DNA of 23,076 nucleotides from Apostichopus californicus (Eukaryota > Echinodermata > Holothuroidea > Aspidochirotida > Stichopodidae), in assembly GCA_020650975.1 (NCBI GenBank), contig JAIPMN010019989.1:1-23076 (forward strand), given 5' to 3'. The stretch's first letter is position 1. Each line of letters opens with the position of its first letter. Below are positions 1 through 12,100 of this stretch, in pieces. A program made the translations under genes and the position numbers. The notes beneath the pieces are model-generated. The model was not told where the DNA came from. It did no database searches and saw only the letters and a list, made by a program, of their open reading frames with translations.

Positions 1-11
1 CATCCATCCCA

Positions 12-32
12 CCCCCCCCCCCCTCTCTCTCT
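12..32. repeat. Poly(C)-(TC)n simple repeat
   Basis: Twelve C residues followed by five TC units. Confidence 0.9.
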
Positions 33-183
33 TTCCACATCCAGATGCCACCTTTAAAACTTTAAAATAAGCTCTTTTTAGGTCATGAATATGATATTAC
101 TCTAGGCATTTCTCAATTCTTTATGACAGACTTTTTAACATATACATGAGATGTCATGAGACTTTTGTTTGCTTCAATTTCAG

Positions 184-344
184 ATCCTCTATCGTCAGAA
201 TTTGTGACATGTATGAAGATTAATTCGAAGCTGTGAAATATGAAATCCCTTGATTAATGGCAAAAGGTGCTAAAAATGACACAACGGGTGAAGTAGATGT
301 CTGGGATAGATCACAACGCATCATTTGGTGATTCTTGAAAAATT
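184..344 (+). other. Possible untranslated exon
   Basis: Bounded by a good acceptor (TTGCTTCAATTTCAG ending at 183) and a donor-like AATT|GTAAGC at 344/345. All three frames contain stops, so it could only be non-coding, for instance a 5' UTR exon spliced to 2841. No transcript evidence is available. Confidence 0.2.
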
Positions 345-1604
345 GTAAGCGCTTTCTCATCTCCGAGCTCTTTCTATTTATCTCTCTCTTTCTGGCTTTT
401 AATGCACTGCATAGCCTAAGATAAAGTTATCAAGCTGCTGTACTTCAGGGTGTGTCTCCCTTTAGACTCTGTACTCTGTTGGAAATGAAACAAAATGTGG
501 CTATTTACATTGCATACATACAATGCAGTATATTGTGATCTATGGTTTTAAACTTTCACTTTCTGCTCTACCTCGGTGTACATTGTCATCAGTCATATTA
601 TACTTATCAATCATATTCAATAATATCTTATTTATTGGACTATAACAGATCTATCAAGACTAAAACTCTGCCTAAATTCGTCCTTTAACATTCGGGATAA
701 CAAGAACATGTTTCCATATTTAAATGGTGGATTATGTTTCCATGGAAGGTATAGTAGGTGACACGTTGTATTGATCTGTTCACACTGCTGTATGTGGCCA
801 AGCATGTATTCAGCGCATTTTGTAATTATGGTCCCAAATTTGTGACACATTCTTTGGTCCCCTGCACACACAAAATTGTATGCTGTAAGGTATTGTATCT
901 ATAAAAAAAGAAAAAAAATTATGAAGTGTACTGTAAGCTAATCGGTAGCGATGGATATATTGTGCTTTTAAAGATGGACATTTGTGCACATTTAGTCTGT
1001 CACGTTAGATTGAAGTAAAGGCTAGATGTACAATACTGTAATTACACAGAAAATCTGATACTGACACACAGTGGGAAACAGGAAAGCCAAATCTGACACA
1101 AATTGGATCCCCTTTCCTTTATGGAATGACCCATATAATCGGCAACTATTTTGTATAATTTTTTTGGTATTCTGAGCTAGTGCTATATGGGAACTTTACA
1201 CATGTGCTGTTGGAACACGAAAATGGAAAGGTGGGAAAAGATGATGAATCATGAGTCATGATTGGTTGCATGAACATTACACATTCTTTCCCAGAGAATG
1301 AAGCTTTAAAGTTAAAGTCTAGTATAAGAAACAACCCCTCCCCCCCCTCCCTTCCTCTTGGTATGGAATGTCTCTAATCATGTAGAAAATGAAGTAAAAA
1401 AAACTTTAGTAGCCATTTTGCATTTAGATACCATAATATATATTATTTTCTACGTATATATATATGCATTATTCTAATTAGAGAACAGTCCTGTATGAAA
1501 CTAAAAAAAAAAAGAATGATTGATATCCTGTTGGGGATTTGGTGACTGCAAAGACACCTCGATAGCACACTGTGTTGGTTAAGTGTGCGAACGAAGCAAC
1601 GTAT

Positions 1605-2575
1605 ACAGTAATTAATAATCTCCACAAATGGATAAGCAGTAACACCTGGTAATGAAATGACTGAATGAGATTAAACTTGAGCATCGTAAGGGGAACGTAA
1701 TCTGGTGGTGACTACTGTACATTCGTACAAAAAAGCCATGTAAAGTCAGTAAAATGCTACAGAAATTACTGTATGTTGGGGCTTGTTTTATTGCATTTTA
1801 TTGTTTGCAGATTCCTACTAATAATTTTGTACAGTAGATTATGATAAACAACTTACACAGTAAATACTTATTGCCACAAATGGATAAGCAGTAACACCTG
1901 GTAATGAAATGACTGAATCAGATCAAACTTTCAAGAGCATCGCAGAACTTTGTCGCACCACAATTAATTGCTCCCATTGACTTACACACTAAATTTGTCA
2001 CTTTCCAAGGCCGCTAGAGCATAGATAGAAGTTTTCAACTGACATGTCCTACCCACCATATAATAGCTAATGGCTTGGGCTATCACAGCACATTCAACTT
2101 TTGCCACCTCTACAGTTTAAATTTTGAGCTAGAAGAGCTCAAAGTTTAGCATCTAGTGCTCCTCAACCCATCTGCCAGCTGTCACTGTTGAGTCTTCTTG
2201 TTTCACCCAAGATTGTCTCAAATACCTTAAATCACCTTCAATCCTCCAGATGTTTAGACTATCAGCAGTATATTTCATCCTGTTCAATATCCAAGTATCA
2301 GACATAATGATGATGACTCAGAAAGTGCCAAAAAAATCAATACAGTAGGGCACTTTAGGGCTAATTTCTGACGGTTAACTTCTCAGGCGGACATGCACTA
2401 CTGTAATTGTGGTGTGATACCTGTAGGAGGAAAGTAATCAGGTGGTGACTTCTGTACCTTTGTAAAAAGCTATGCAAATTGAGCAAGATGCTACACAAAT
2501 TACTGTACGTAGGGGCTTGTTTTATAGCATTTTATTGTTCGCAGATTCCTAGTATACAAGTTTGTGCAGGGAAAG
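1605..2575. repeat. 252-bp tandem duplication, second copy interrupted
   Basis: Copy 1 is 1605-1856. Copy 2 is 1857-1942 plus 2424 to about 2575. Shared landmarks are CCACAAATGGATAAGCAGTA, ACACCTGGTAATGAAATGAC and GAGCATCG in the first part, and GGTGGTGACT, AAATTACTGTA, GGGGCTTGTTTTAT and GCAGATTCCTA in the second. In copy 2 the two parts are separated by 481 bp. Confidence 0.85.
1943..2423. mobile_element. 481-bp TIR-bearing insert in the duplication
   Basis: Comparison with copy 1 puts the insert between GAGCATCG (ending 1942) and TAGGAGG (starting 2424). It begins CAG and ends CTG. Near the ends, TCGCACCACAATTA (1953-1966) faces TAATTGTGGTGTGA (2404-2417), an inverted match at 13 of 14 positions. 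No clear target-site duplication is visible and there is no coding capacity. Confidence 0.6.
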
Positions 2576-2840
2576 ACCTGGTATCACTTGAAAAATGCAT
2601 TGCATAGTGCTTTGTACACATACAGTACAGAAAGAGTAATGAATGTGGATATTTTGAATTTTCAATCTTTATGATAAAGAGAATGATGTGTAAAACTCAA
2701 AAGCTATAGTACTATATAAAGAATCGATGCAAATTGAAACACTGATATATCACCTCTTTGATATCTTAAAAGTTGTCGGCTATTACACAAGATTACTGTT
2801 TCCTGACAAGAAGGATCTCATTTCACTTTCATTTTCATAG
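2576..2840. other. CCNY: Region just upstream of cyclin Y exon 1
   Basis: AT-rich, no TATA box at a convincing position, no CpG island. It ends in a pyrimidine-rich stretch, TTTCACTTTCATTTTCATAG, that looks more like a splice acceptor than a promoter. The true promoter may therefore lie further upstream or outside the window. Confidence 0.4.
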
Positions 2841-2904
2841 ATTCAGCATTTCACACTGAAGAATTGCTCGTTCTGAGCACTAGTCTGACCGGTTCGGTCA
2901 AATT
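2841..2904 (+). promoter_or_regulatory. CCNY: 5' UTR part and start-codon context of cyclin Y
   Basis: An in-frame TAG at 2881-2883 lies just upstream of the ATG at 2905, with no other in-frame ATG between them, so 2905 is the start. The context has A at -3 and G at +4, a good Kozak match. A pyrimidine-rich stretch ending in ATAG at 2837-2840 resembles a splice acceptor. The first coding exon may therefore begin at 2841 and be spliced to an upstream untranslated exon. Transcription could also begin nearby; no TATA box or initiator can be assigned with confidence. Confidence 0.4.
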
Positions 2905-3115
2905 ATGGGGAACAAGCATGGCTGTTACTGCCTCCCCTGTGTGAAACCCACTCAAAGGAGGAAAGGAGGGAAGACATCATCCGCCAACCACCACTCCTCC
3001 TCCTCACACACTCATCAAAGTCTTGCTTTTCACCGCCATGCCGTACAAGAGGAAGAGGCTCTTGACATCTCACCAGATCTACCGCACATCGGGGATCGTG
3101 AATACTTTGAAGAAG
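2905..3115 (+). CDS. CCNY: Cyclin Y coding exon 1
   Basis: Encodes residues 1-70 plus the first base of codon 71 (Gly). It holds the acylation signal MGNKHGCYC, a basic segment (QRRKGGK, residues 17-23) that could add membrane affinity, a Ser/His-rich stretch, and [10 protein letters not shown], which matches the HISDRE motif of vertebrate CCNY. The donor is GAAG|GTGAGA at 3115/3116, phase 1. Reading on into the intron gives only a short tail and a stop. Confidence 0.95.
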
Positions 3116-6100
3116 GTGAGAATGTTTCCTATAAGCAGCTTAAAAACTAGTATATGTTAGCTAGGGAATCGGCATTTTATTTGAAAAGCAAGAGACATTC
3201 TTAAGGTTTTTTAGCATGTGTTGTGAGACTTACCTACTGTATATCTCCAATCAACATATGTAATCCATTCTACCTTAACAGAAGAAGTACATCTATATAA
3301 TGAGATAAATTTTGGTTCATACTTAGGTAAATAGAACTGTACATATATGTTGATTAGAGACCGGTGAGTATCATTGTTTTTGATAAATAATACCCAAACC
3401 AGATAAATTTGGGATAACTGACTTCTCAGTGTTGTATTCATGTTTATTGCATCTATAGTCATTATTGTTACCCTGGAAACACAGCAAGCTGCTCTATTGC
3501 AGCCCCCTGTGTTTTCCAAGTGTGTAAAAATGCTAGATTCAGTCGAGGTACATGAGCAATATTGTTTTACAAAGTGAGGGAATATTCTCTTCATACAGTG
3601 AGGGACAACAAACGGGTTAGTTGGCCTGATGCATATGCAAAGTAGGCTAGGCTTAGAACTTTCAGTTAAATAAAAGTGTGGTAGGTGTTTAGCTATTCAA
3701 GTGGCGATGTTTGTTTGGAAATTTGACAGACTAACAAGATGAGCTTTTTTATTACTCTGCCCAGGCATGTTTTCCTCACATGGTTGTGATTTTTTTTTTT
3801 TAGTTTTACAGTAAATAATATTACAAAATTTACCAAAAGTCATTGTTGCAAAACTTTTGAACTATGTAGATACTATATACTATAACTATGTACTACCAAT
3901 ATGATCAAACGAAATGAATGTATCAAGCTGCATAGAACTGTTGGCTATCATTGATGGTAGTGAAAGATAATTTTTTTTCATTTCAGGAGATCCTACAGTC
4001 CAGCCTGCTTCAGGGACCATATTTTTAACTAAATCTGAAATTGAAGGTACGTGAATCACTTTTGTAAGGTTCAAAGATAAAAAATTAATAGGAAAATATA
4101 CTGACGTCATTTGCCCTGCCAAAAAAAAAAAAAATCACACCTCTCTCCAGGACATCATTGTACAGATCAGTGGGGTATCTAACCTTGCATACACCACTAG
4201 TCCTTTCATATGACCAGTGATGAATCCGATGTTAAGGATTTGGAGGTTAATTATTTTGGGCTGAAAATGGTACCTTGACAAAAATTATCTACAAAGTTAT
4301 CAAAAGTGATTATACCAAGGTTGCATTCCCCTAACTTGTTTTCGAACTAATATTGGAGTATATATATATGAAACAAAGGGAAGAATTGAAAAGATTGTGT
4401 GTTCTTTTTGTCGCCCAGTGAGAGGGTGAATTTTACCCAGTGAAGTTTGTGTCAGTCTTGTAAACTTCATGTTATCTTGCTAAATTATACAAAACCTACT
4501 TTTGTGATTGTGAAATGTCTCTTCACCACAATTTTCACCATGAATGTACAGTTAGTCTTCAGTTTGATACTGTTAACATTTCAAGAAACATCTTTCAAGC
4601 ATCTTTCTATAACAATGATGGGTAAAAAACCCCATAATACAGACTTCTCCTTGTTTAGTAGGACATATTCTCTTTTCCTTTGTCTTTTTACTTTTCTTCA
4701 TCCCGAGGCTATAATGCAGGATATGTTCTTTGTCATTGTGGAATCTTTTTCTGTGTTAAACATCTGAAGGAGCACTCGTATCGTGTTGCACGAAAACCCG
4801 TTTCTAGACTGAGACCGAACCTAATTACATATCCAATCAGCTGCATGCTCATTCGATTTCTGCTGTCAGTTCTCAGCCGGCATAAGGCCAGAGGAGTGCG
4901 TAGATCATCAACACATATGTACATATATAGATTAACCAAGCCCACCGGCTACCGAGAGGTCGGCCGATAAAATTAGCTTCGTCGACGGTGACCCGCTTAA
5001 TTTTGATCGTCGGCGTCACATGCTTCTGTCCGTTCTCCGGAAGAAGTTTTATCAATCTTGTGTTTCATTAAATTCTAATGGATCTCCAACCGAGTGAATT
5101 AGGGGCCGGCGAGAGGAAGACGAGATCAATGAGGTTTTACTCTCATGCCATGCTCCACTGAATTGGTGAGGCACTGCACAGACTCATCATTGCACGCACA
5201 CAAGGTATCATTTGTAACACGAGAGTAACGATTGATTTCTGGCTTATAGGGCTTTTGTTCCAAATTAATTTCCGTGATGCCCGGTGTCGTGGAATACATC
5301 AGCGACAGGGAGTAGCAAATTTCAATAGCCTCGCGGATGTAGAAGATGTATGTTTTTTACAGCAATTTCAAAATTCAGTGTTTCATATTAATCTAGTTCC
5401 ATCGGAGACCATATTAATGTTCCCAAGATTCCTACAGTTGATTGTGGGGCTGGGTGGATGTGGTAGGGGTGGGGGGGGGGATTGCATTAGTAGAATTTCA
5501 AGGTTCTGACTAAAGCGTACTATATATGTTTCTTAATTAATTCCCTTTCTCAATTTTTACTTCTATGCATTTATTATATTAATAAATTGCTTGAAATTTA
5601 TACTGTAAAATACTGAAAGTGAAAGTGAAACTGAAAGATTAAAAGATATCATAAATCAGTCTTAAATTTCAAACATTATTTCTTTGCAAAAAAAGAAGAA
5701 GGAAAAAGAACAGAAAGGAAAAGAAAAAATATCAGGATATCGGATTTTACAGATTTCTGCAGTTATTTCCTGTTCCCAGTGTTGATTTTAGCGATGCATA
5801 AAGGATTTGAAGTCTGGTTGAAAATTTTGTTGTCCTCACATCACAGACACTGTTTCATTTGAGTATTATGATCCCATACCCCAAAAATTTCAAATGAAAT
5901 TGTGTTTCCTCATGGGTTGATATGAAACTGATAATTGAAAGTCGAGGGCTTTCGTTAAGATGGAAGTTAACATGTACGTTAAATTTTGGCCAAACCTATT
6001 TCTAAACACTGCTGTAAAATAGAAATAAAATAGAAATATGTGGCACTGTACAGTAGGTTTGAACCTATCGAGGATTAAAGAGGGTGTGGGGGGGGGGGGG

Positions 6101-9100
6101 ACAGGCACTTTGGCCGTGTTAAGATTACAGATTGGACCGCACGCTCTGTGTTCAGCATTAAATTGAGTTTTAAACTTCACTAGTAGAAAAGGCACAAAAC
6201 CATGAGTTGTGTGATATACTTCTGCCTACTGCAATTGTGTCACATTACCCTCATTACAAACATGACGGAAGTTGAAGGTCACTTCTGATCTTGGGTCAAT
6301 CCGAGCTGCGTTATCATCACAAATTCAACAGAGAGCGCATGGTGTGATCCTCCCATAATCCCGGTCTATCGCAGGGTTCGTAACTCGCAGGGTCCAATCC
6401 ATGACCGCAATGACATCCTCATAGCATTCCGTATGGTGAAGATATGAATCTTTGAAATTTGGTGCTTTTTTGCAAACTTTGCATCTGGCAACAGCAGTGT
6501 GAATGATAAAATGACAGCAATTCAAATATAAAATGTTTTTAATTTTCTTTATAATATTTACCACGCTTGATCGCAGAGGAATATAATATTTCTACAATAT
6601 AATTGCTTTTTAATGAGATTGTCACTACAACCTTAGCAGCTTTAGCAAAAAGTCCAAATGTATCAGGTTTTAATGATAAATCAACAAGATGATTATAATA
6701 AGAAAGTAAAGCTTTTGAAGAACATTTGCCATAATGACATCACAGACCAGCTACCAGTGATCCACTCTGGGAAAGAATTGAGGATTCAGTCAGCCAAAAT
6801 AGGTTCGGTTTCATCAACCAGATCTTGAGTTAGGGACAAGAATATAGAGATGTTTTTCTTTTCCATGTCTGCCACTGGTATATCTCTTCAGATATCATAA
6901 TAATAATAATTAACAGTTCTTATATAACGCATCTTACAATAAAGTCTCGCCGCGCTGTACTTAACCCTGGTCATTGGTAACTTGTCACACCTACACACCA
7001 AAGTGTGCACAATTCAAACAATCTCTCCTGGGGCACCACAGCCAACTACAGCCACGTGTCCCCTGGGGGACTTCCCATAGGGTGCAGCCACAAACCGGCG
7101 CATGCAACTATATTTTACAAGTCACCTCGCAAGTCCCCATTTATACACCTGGGTGAAGAGAGGCAATGGAGATAAAGTGCCTTGCCCAAGGACACAACGC
7201 AATGATCTGGCCAGGGCTCGAACCTGTATCCTTAGATCACAAGTCCACTGCCTTAACCACTTGACCACAACGCCCTCCTAGATATAGTTGAGTTCCCTGC
7301 TTTATATATCAGATTAATAGTGATTGAAAGTAATTATATGTCATTGCTTTGTTTTCCATTGCCTGTCAACTAATTTCAGAACTTTGTTTTGCAGATGCTC
7401 GTAGGCATAGAAAGTCCAATCATGTGGTCGACCAGAGGCAAAACCCTACTACAGTAAGGAGAAGTAACACCTGTTCATCGATATATGTAGACGATAGCTC
7501 CATATCACAACCAAATCTTAAAACGACTATTAAATGGTATGTATCGTTCGTATAAATGAAAGATTTTAGTCCCACAAGGTGAATATTGACAAGGGAACAG
7601 AGAGAGGGGGGAGGGGGTTGGAGATGAAATAATTTGAATGGAGGAGGGGATGTTGAGTGGAGCAGTAGAAGGAGGGGAAATGCAGGGCCAATCAAAGCAT
7701 CAGTTGCAACTAATAAGACGTGGGGAGAAAAGAGGGACTTAGTCCTCCACCCCCCTCACGCCCCAACTCTACCCTCTCCCCTCCGTAAAAAAAAAGGAGG
7801 GAAAAACCTGCTGAAATCTGAAAGTATTTGCTGATAATGTATGCTGTACCACTTACCCAAAGGGAGGTAGCCTTGCTGTGCTCCATGCCCCCATCCACTA
7901 CCCCTACCTGCTTCTAAAACCTTTCCCAGAGATATCTGTACCCTCTGTAGTGGAGTTTTCTGTAAAGTAATTGACTTTCTCCTTTCCTACAATAGATTTG
8001 TTTATAGATGTACTTAAATATGTATGGGTAAAACCATACAAAGATAATCTGAGTGTCTATGTATAGATTTCTGTCTTCCATATGACAATGTTATTTGTCA
8101 TAAATGACTCCTGTGTGAATTTAGAGTTTTCATAAGGAAAAGAATATGTTGTGAAAATCAGAGCAGAAATGTTGTCTGTGTTTGTCAAAAGTCTAATTGA
8201 CTTTTGATTTAACTTTGTGTTTTTGTTTTCATTTTCTTCATATCAGTGTTTCCTTAGCTGTTTATTATCACATCAAGAACAGAACGATGAGCAGAGCAAT
8301 GGAGATATTTGATGAGAAGAAATATCCGTTATCTGTAAGTGAAAAGCCGCTTCTTGGGTGGAGTTTGTATCATTTGTATCTTTGTATCATTTGACATTCC
8401 CGGGTCAACATCCAGCTGTGTTTACATGACAAATTTAACACCAATCTCTGGTTCTGATCCTCCCTCAACTCATAGTCTATCACAGGGTTCATTATGTTTA
8501 CATTACAATATTAACACTGAGCTGGAGTTGGACAAAGTTCTCACAGTCTCATGACCTAAATCTTCTCTCTTATGGCCATAATCTTCCCTGTTACTGCCTC
8601 TATCTTCTCTGTTACGACCTACATCTTCTCTCTTACGAGTTAAATCCTCTCTCTTACGAGCTAAACCTTCTCGCTTATGGCCTAAATCTGCTCTCTTACG
8701 AGCTAAGTCTTCTCGCTTATGGCCTATATCTGCTCTCTTACGAGCTAAATCTACTCTCTTACGGCCTAAATTTGCTCTCTTAAGAGCTAAATTTTCTCTC
8801 TTATGGCCTTAGCCTTAATCTTCTCAATTACAGCCTAAATCTTCTCTCTTATGGCCTAAATCTTACAGTGGTTGTATCGTTAGGTGTGCACAATACAGCT
8901 GTATATTTCAATTTTTAATTGTTTTTAATTCTTCATATTCAAACATTAGTTAAAGCGTTTGGTTGAGTCAACAACGTAAGACATTACGGATGACAAGAAA
9001 ATAAGAAAAACCAATAGAATACTAAATGAAATGCTTCGTTATTGTATCTATTCCAAACTGTTCTTTTAAACTCCAAAAGAGTGTTATTTCCAAAGAGCAA

Positions 9101-12100
9101 ACATGAACATGCATCTTTGGTTTACAACACTTTCACAGCAAATATGAACTGACCCCAACCCACTTTGCATATAAGAGTCGGGACAAAGTTGGTACTGTCC
9201 TAGGTAATTAACAGCTATTTGCATTTTTCATTTCCATGAAGAAATGAATACCTCCTTACAAATGGTACGGTCCGTAGGGACCATTTCACCTGTAGTAACA
9301 TGTAGTGAGAGGAGTAATGTGAAGTGGAAGATACTTTTAGTGTTTGAAATTGGATGTTAAACCAGTTGTTAATTAATTAGATTAATATGTTATATCTGTT
9401 GACACCAATGATTAATCATTTTATTTCAGAAAAATGTTAATAATTAAAAAAAAAATAGAAATATATTATACATATATGTTAAATGATTTTTCCTGCCTTA
9501 TTCTCGTCCGCAGAAGTCCACGGTTTCCGACGACTACAATCATCACAATCCTGACCATAAACAGATTTACAAGTTTATAAGGATGCTGTTCAATGCAGCA
9601 CAGCTTACATCTGAATGTGCCATTGTAATGTTGGTAAGTATGCCATGTGCCATATATATTGTCGCCCCCCCCCCTTCACACTTAATGTTAAGGCATGGCA
9701 TAACTCATTGGTAAAATGAATAATTTTGGTTTCATTACATCATTTCTACTCTTTATTATTGTCCCCATGGTGGTCAATGACGTCAGACACCCGCTTCGTA
9801 CAGTAACGATGAACAATACCAGCCAGAGTTTCCTTTGGGATATCCCAGGCATGGTGTACTCTTGCAATTAGTTGATCAATTGTCTTGCAAAATGAGGCTT
9901 CAAACACTTTGTCTATTAATATTGACCACAGCTTTTCAACTGTTTGTTTTTCCCTCATGACTCTATGTTGTACTAAACATGGATAGCCAAAATTGTGGCC
10001 TTTTTCTGTTGGTCAGGCAACATTCAGATGAGATTTAATAACAGATAGAATGTACAGAAATGGTGTCTTTTTTGGAAAGCTTAGAAAGAATATCTGTCGG
10101 TCTGAACTAGCGAAACATATCAGCGATGAATTTGTGAATTGAAACTCACGATAACGATGTACAGGTGTTGTGTTGCATCGTGTTGAACGATGCATTGTTA
10201 TGCATAACGATGCATAAAGATGCATAACGATGCATTGTCTTGAGCTCGAAGTACATCACTTCAACCAACCTGGTAAAGGTTTAAAACCACTTCAAGTTGA
10301 AATGCTATTAATGTACAGAGAATGGGATTGGGGTCATAAATCGACATGAAAAGTAAGGTAGGAAAGTAACATGCTAGTGGATAAGGTAAACAACAAAATT
10401 TGTACCATCATACATGAATGGGTTTATATATAGGAATAGGGGACTTAGGAGTGAATTGTTTCCAACACTTTCTTATCCTTTTGTACTAACTAAAACATTG
10501 AAGTTAATTATCTAATTAGAGATGAAATATTACTGTTAACAACCTGTGTGTCTACTACAAACATCCAGTGTAGAGAGATATAGAGGGTCTGACTGGTAGA
10601 TCCCAACAGAATCTTCTTTAAGACTAACTAGATAAACAAAATGAAGATGTTATATCTAGTACAGCTGTCCTTCTGTCCCCTTCAAAATAATTTGTGGTTC
10701 CAAGTTGGCCAGAAAAGGGATCCTTAGTATATTAAGTATAATATGATGGTTGTGCCCCACCTCCCACACCCCTCCCCCACACCCCCTCGCTCTCCCTGAT
10801 TAAAAACGTTTAAGCTGTATTTGAGACATTGATGAAAAAAAGAAAGAAATATGGAGGAGATAAGTAAGACTTTTTAATGTGTCAGTTACTCATTACTTGA
10901 GAGCGTGGTGGCCAATTGGCTAAGGCATCAGACTCGTGATCCAAGGATTGCTGGTTCGATTCCTGCCTAGTTCATTACGTTGTGTCCTTGGGCAAGAGGC
11001 TTCATCTCACTTGCCTCTCTCCATCCAGGGGTTAAATGGGTACCTGTGAGGTAACTTGTCATTGGGCGCAGTATATAACTGCTACCGACTGGAGGGATTG
11101 TCTCTGGGACAGGTTATCATTGACCAGGGGTAATATGACGTCTGTAAAGCGCTTTGAGACACATCGCTGGTGTAAAGCGCTATATAAAAAGCAAATATTA
11201 TTATTTTATGATTATTCCACTTATGATATGTTCTGCCGTATATAAGAAACTCTTTTAATTTCCACCGATACAGGTCTATCTCGAAAGGTTACTGATAAAT
11301 GCAGAGATTGACATCATGCCCGGTAATTGGAAACGAATCGTCCTGGGTGCTATCCTACTCAGCTCAAAAGTATGGGATGACCAAGCGGTCTGGAATGTAG
11401 ATTACTGTCAGATCCTGAGAGATTTAACAGTTGAGGATATGTAAGTGATTGGTTTTCAGAGCCTTGTTAATAGTTTTTTAAGAAAATCCCCCTCCATCAT
11501 GACAACAATACTCAAAGTGGATGGTTATGCCCCCTCGTCGTAGACCCCTTCCAGGCTCATAACAACCATCACTGGAGGGTCACCAAGGTGATGAAGGTGA
11601 AAATTGGATTCATCAAGCAAAACAAGGTTTAATACATTGGTAAGGTAAATGATAGTCCCTCAATGGAAACCCATACACTCAATCCCCCAGCTAACCTCCT
11701 CTTTCTGAGAAAAAAATGTTGATAATCGCTCAATTATTTTAGGGTAATAAAGATTCCAGACATCTTAAGAATACCCGTACTAGATTTGAGGGTGGCTGAT
11801 TCCTTTTCCTTGAGACAAACGTTTGGCTGCAAAGGTGATGACAGCCTGACATAATATTTGTGTAACAGTGCACATAGGAAACCTGTGGAAAAAAAAACAT
11901 CAGTGAATCGGTTGGACTTATTTGCACTTGTGTTACAAATAAGTTGAATGATACAAAAATCAATCAGTTGCTTTCAGTAAATAGACTGGATTGATGAATT
12001 TCTTTAAAGCAGCATTTTGCGTCCTTTTCTATGATATTTCTCAACCTCACTGACTCCACTATGCCATAACGACATACATAACTAGCTTATCTATTTAAAT

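Larger units (their letters stand above)
1..1604. other. Non-coding DNA upstream of cyclin Y
   Basis: Begins with a poly(C)-(TC)n tract (12-32). The only gene-like signal is a possible untranslated exon at 184-344. Minus-strand open frames at 632-871 and 1146-1334 have no recognisable motifs. Confidence 0.7.
4047..7394 (+). other. Intron 2 (3348 bp)
   Basis: Largest intron, phase 1, donor GTACGT and acceptor TTTTGCAG. It contains a CpG-rich patch at 4780-5110, G-homopolymer runs at 5466-5480 and 6088-6100, and a minus-strand tRNA-derived SINE at 6896-7278. The rest (4130-4780, 5120-5460, 5500-6080, 6110-6890) is AT-rich DNA in which I see no coding or structural signal. Confidence 0.88.
9634..11273 (+). 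other. Intron 5 (1640 bp)
   Basis: Phase 0 intron, donor GTAAGT and acceptor CCGATACAG. It holds a short ATGCAT-rich repeat at 10172-10235 and a plus-strand SINE at 10901-11207. A minus-strand open frame at 9746-9958 resembles nothing I recognise. The remaining DNA shows no feature. Confidence 0.9.

Noticed and set aside
3211-3594. 127-codon minus-strand open frame
   Set aside because: It lies in intron 1, has no recognisable motif and an ordinary AT-rich composition; chance length is plausible.
4447-4767. 106-codon hydrophobic plus-strand open frame
   Set aside because: T-rich intron DNA yields Phe/Leu-rich peptides by chance; no family features.
7205-7278. A minus-strand tRNA gene
   Set aside because: Same reason: a tRNA-like head of a SINE, with no paired acceptor stem.
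8556-8866. CRISPR array
   Set aside because: The 21-bp units are contiguous without spacers, lie in an animal intron, and form an ordinary minisatellite.
9264-9288. Imperfect palindrome AATGGT...ACCATT
   Set aside because: Short arms and mismatches; expected by chance in AT-rich DNA.
9746-9958. Minus-strand frame that might be a transposase remnant
   Set aside because: The peptide has no catalytic motif I can identify, and there are no TIRs around it.
10901-10970. A tRNA gene
   Set aside because: A and B boxes are present, but there is no acceptor-stem pairing or terminator, and the sequence continues into a SINE body.
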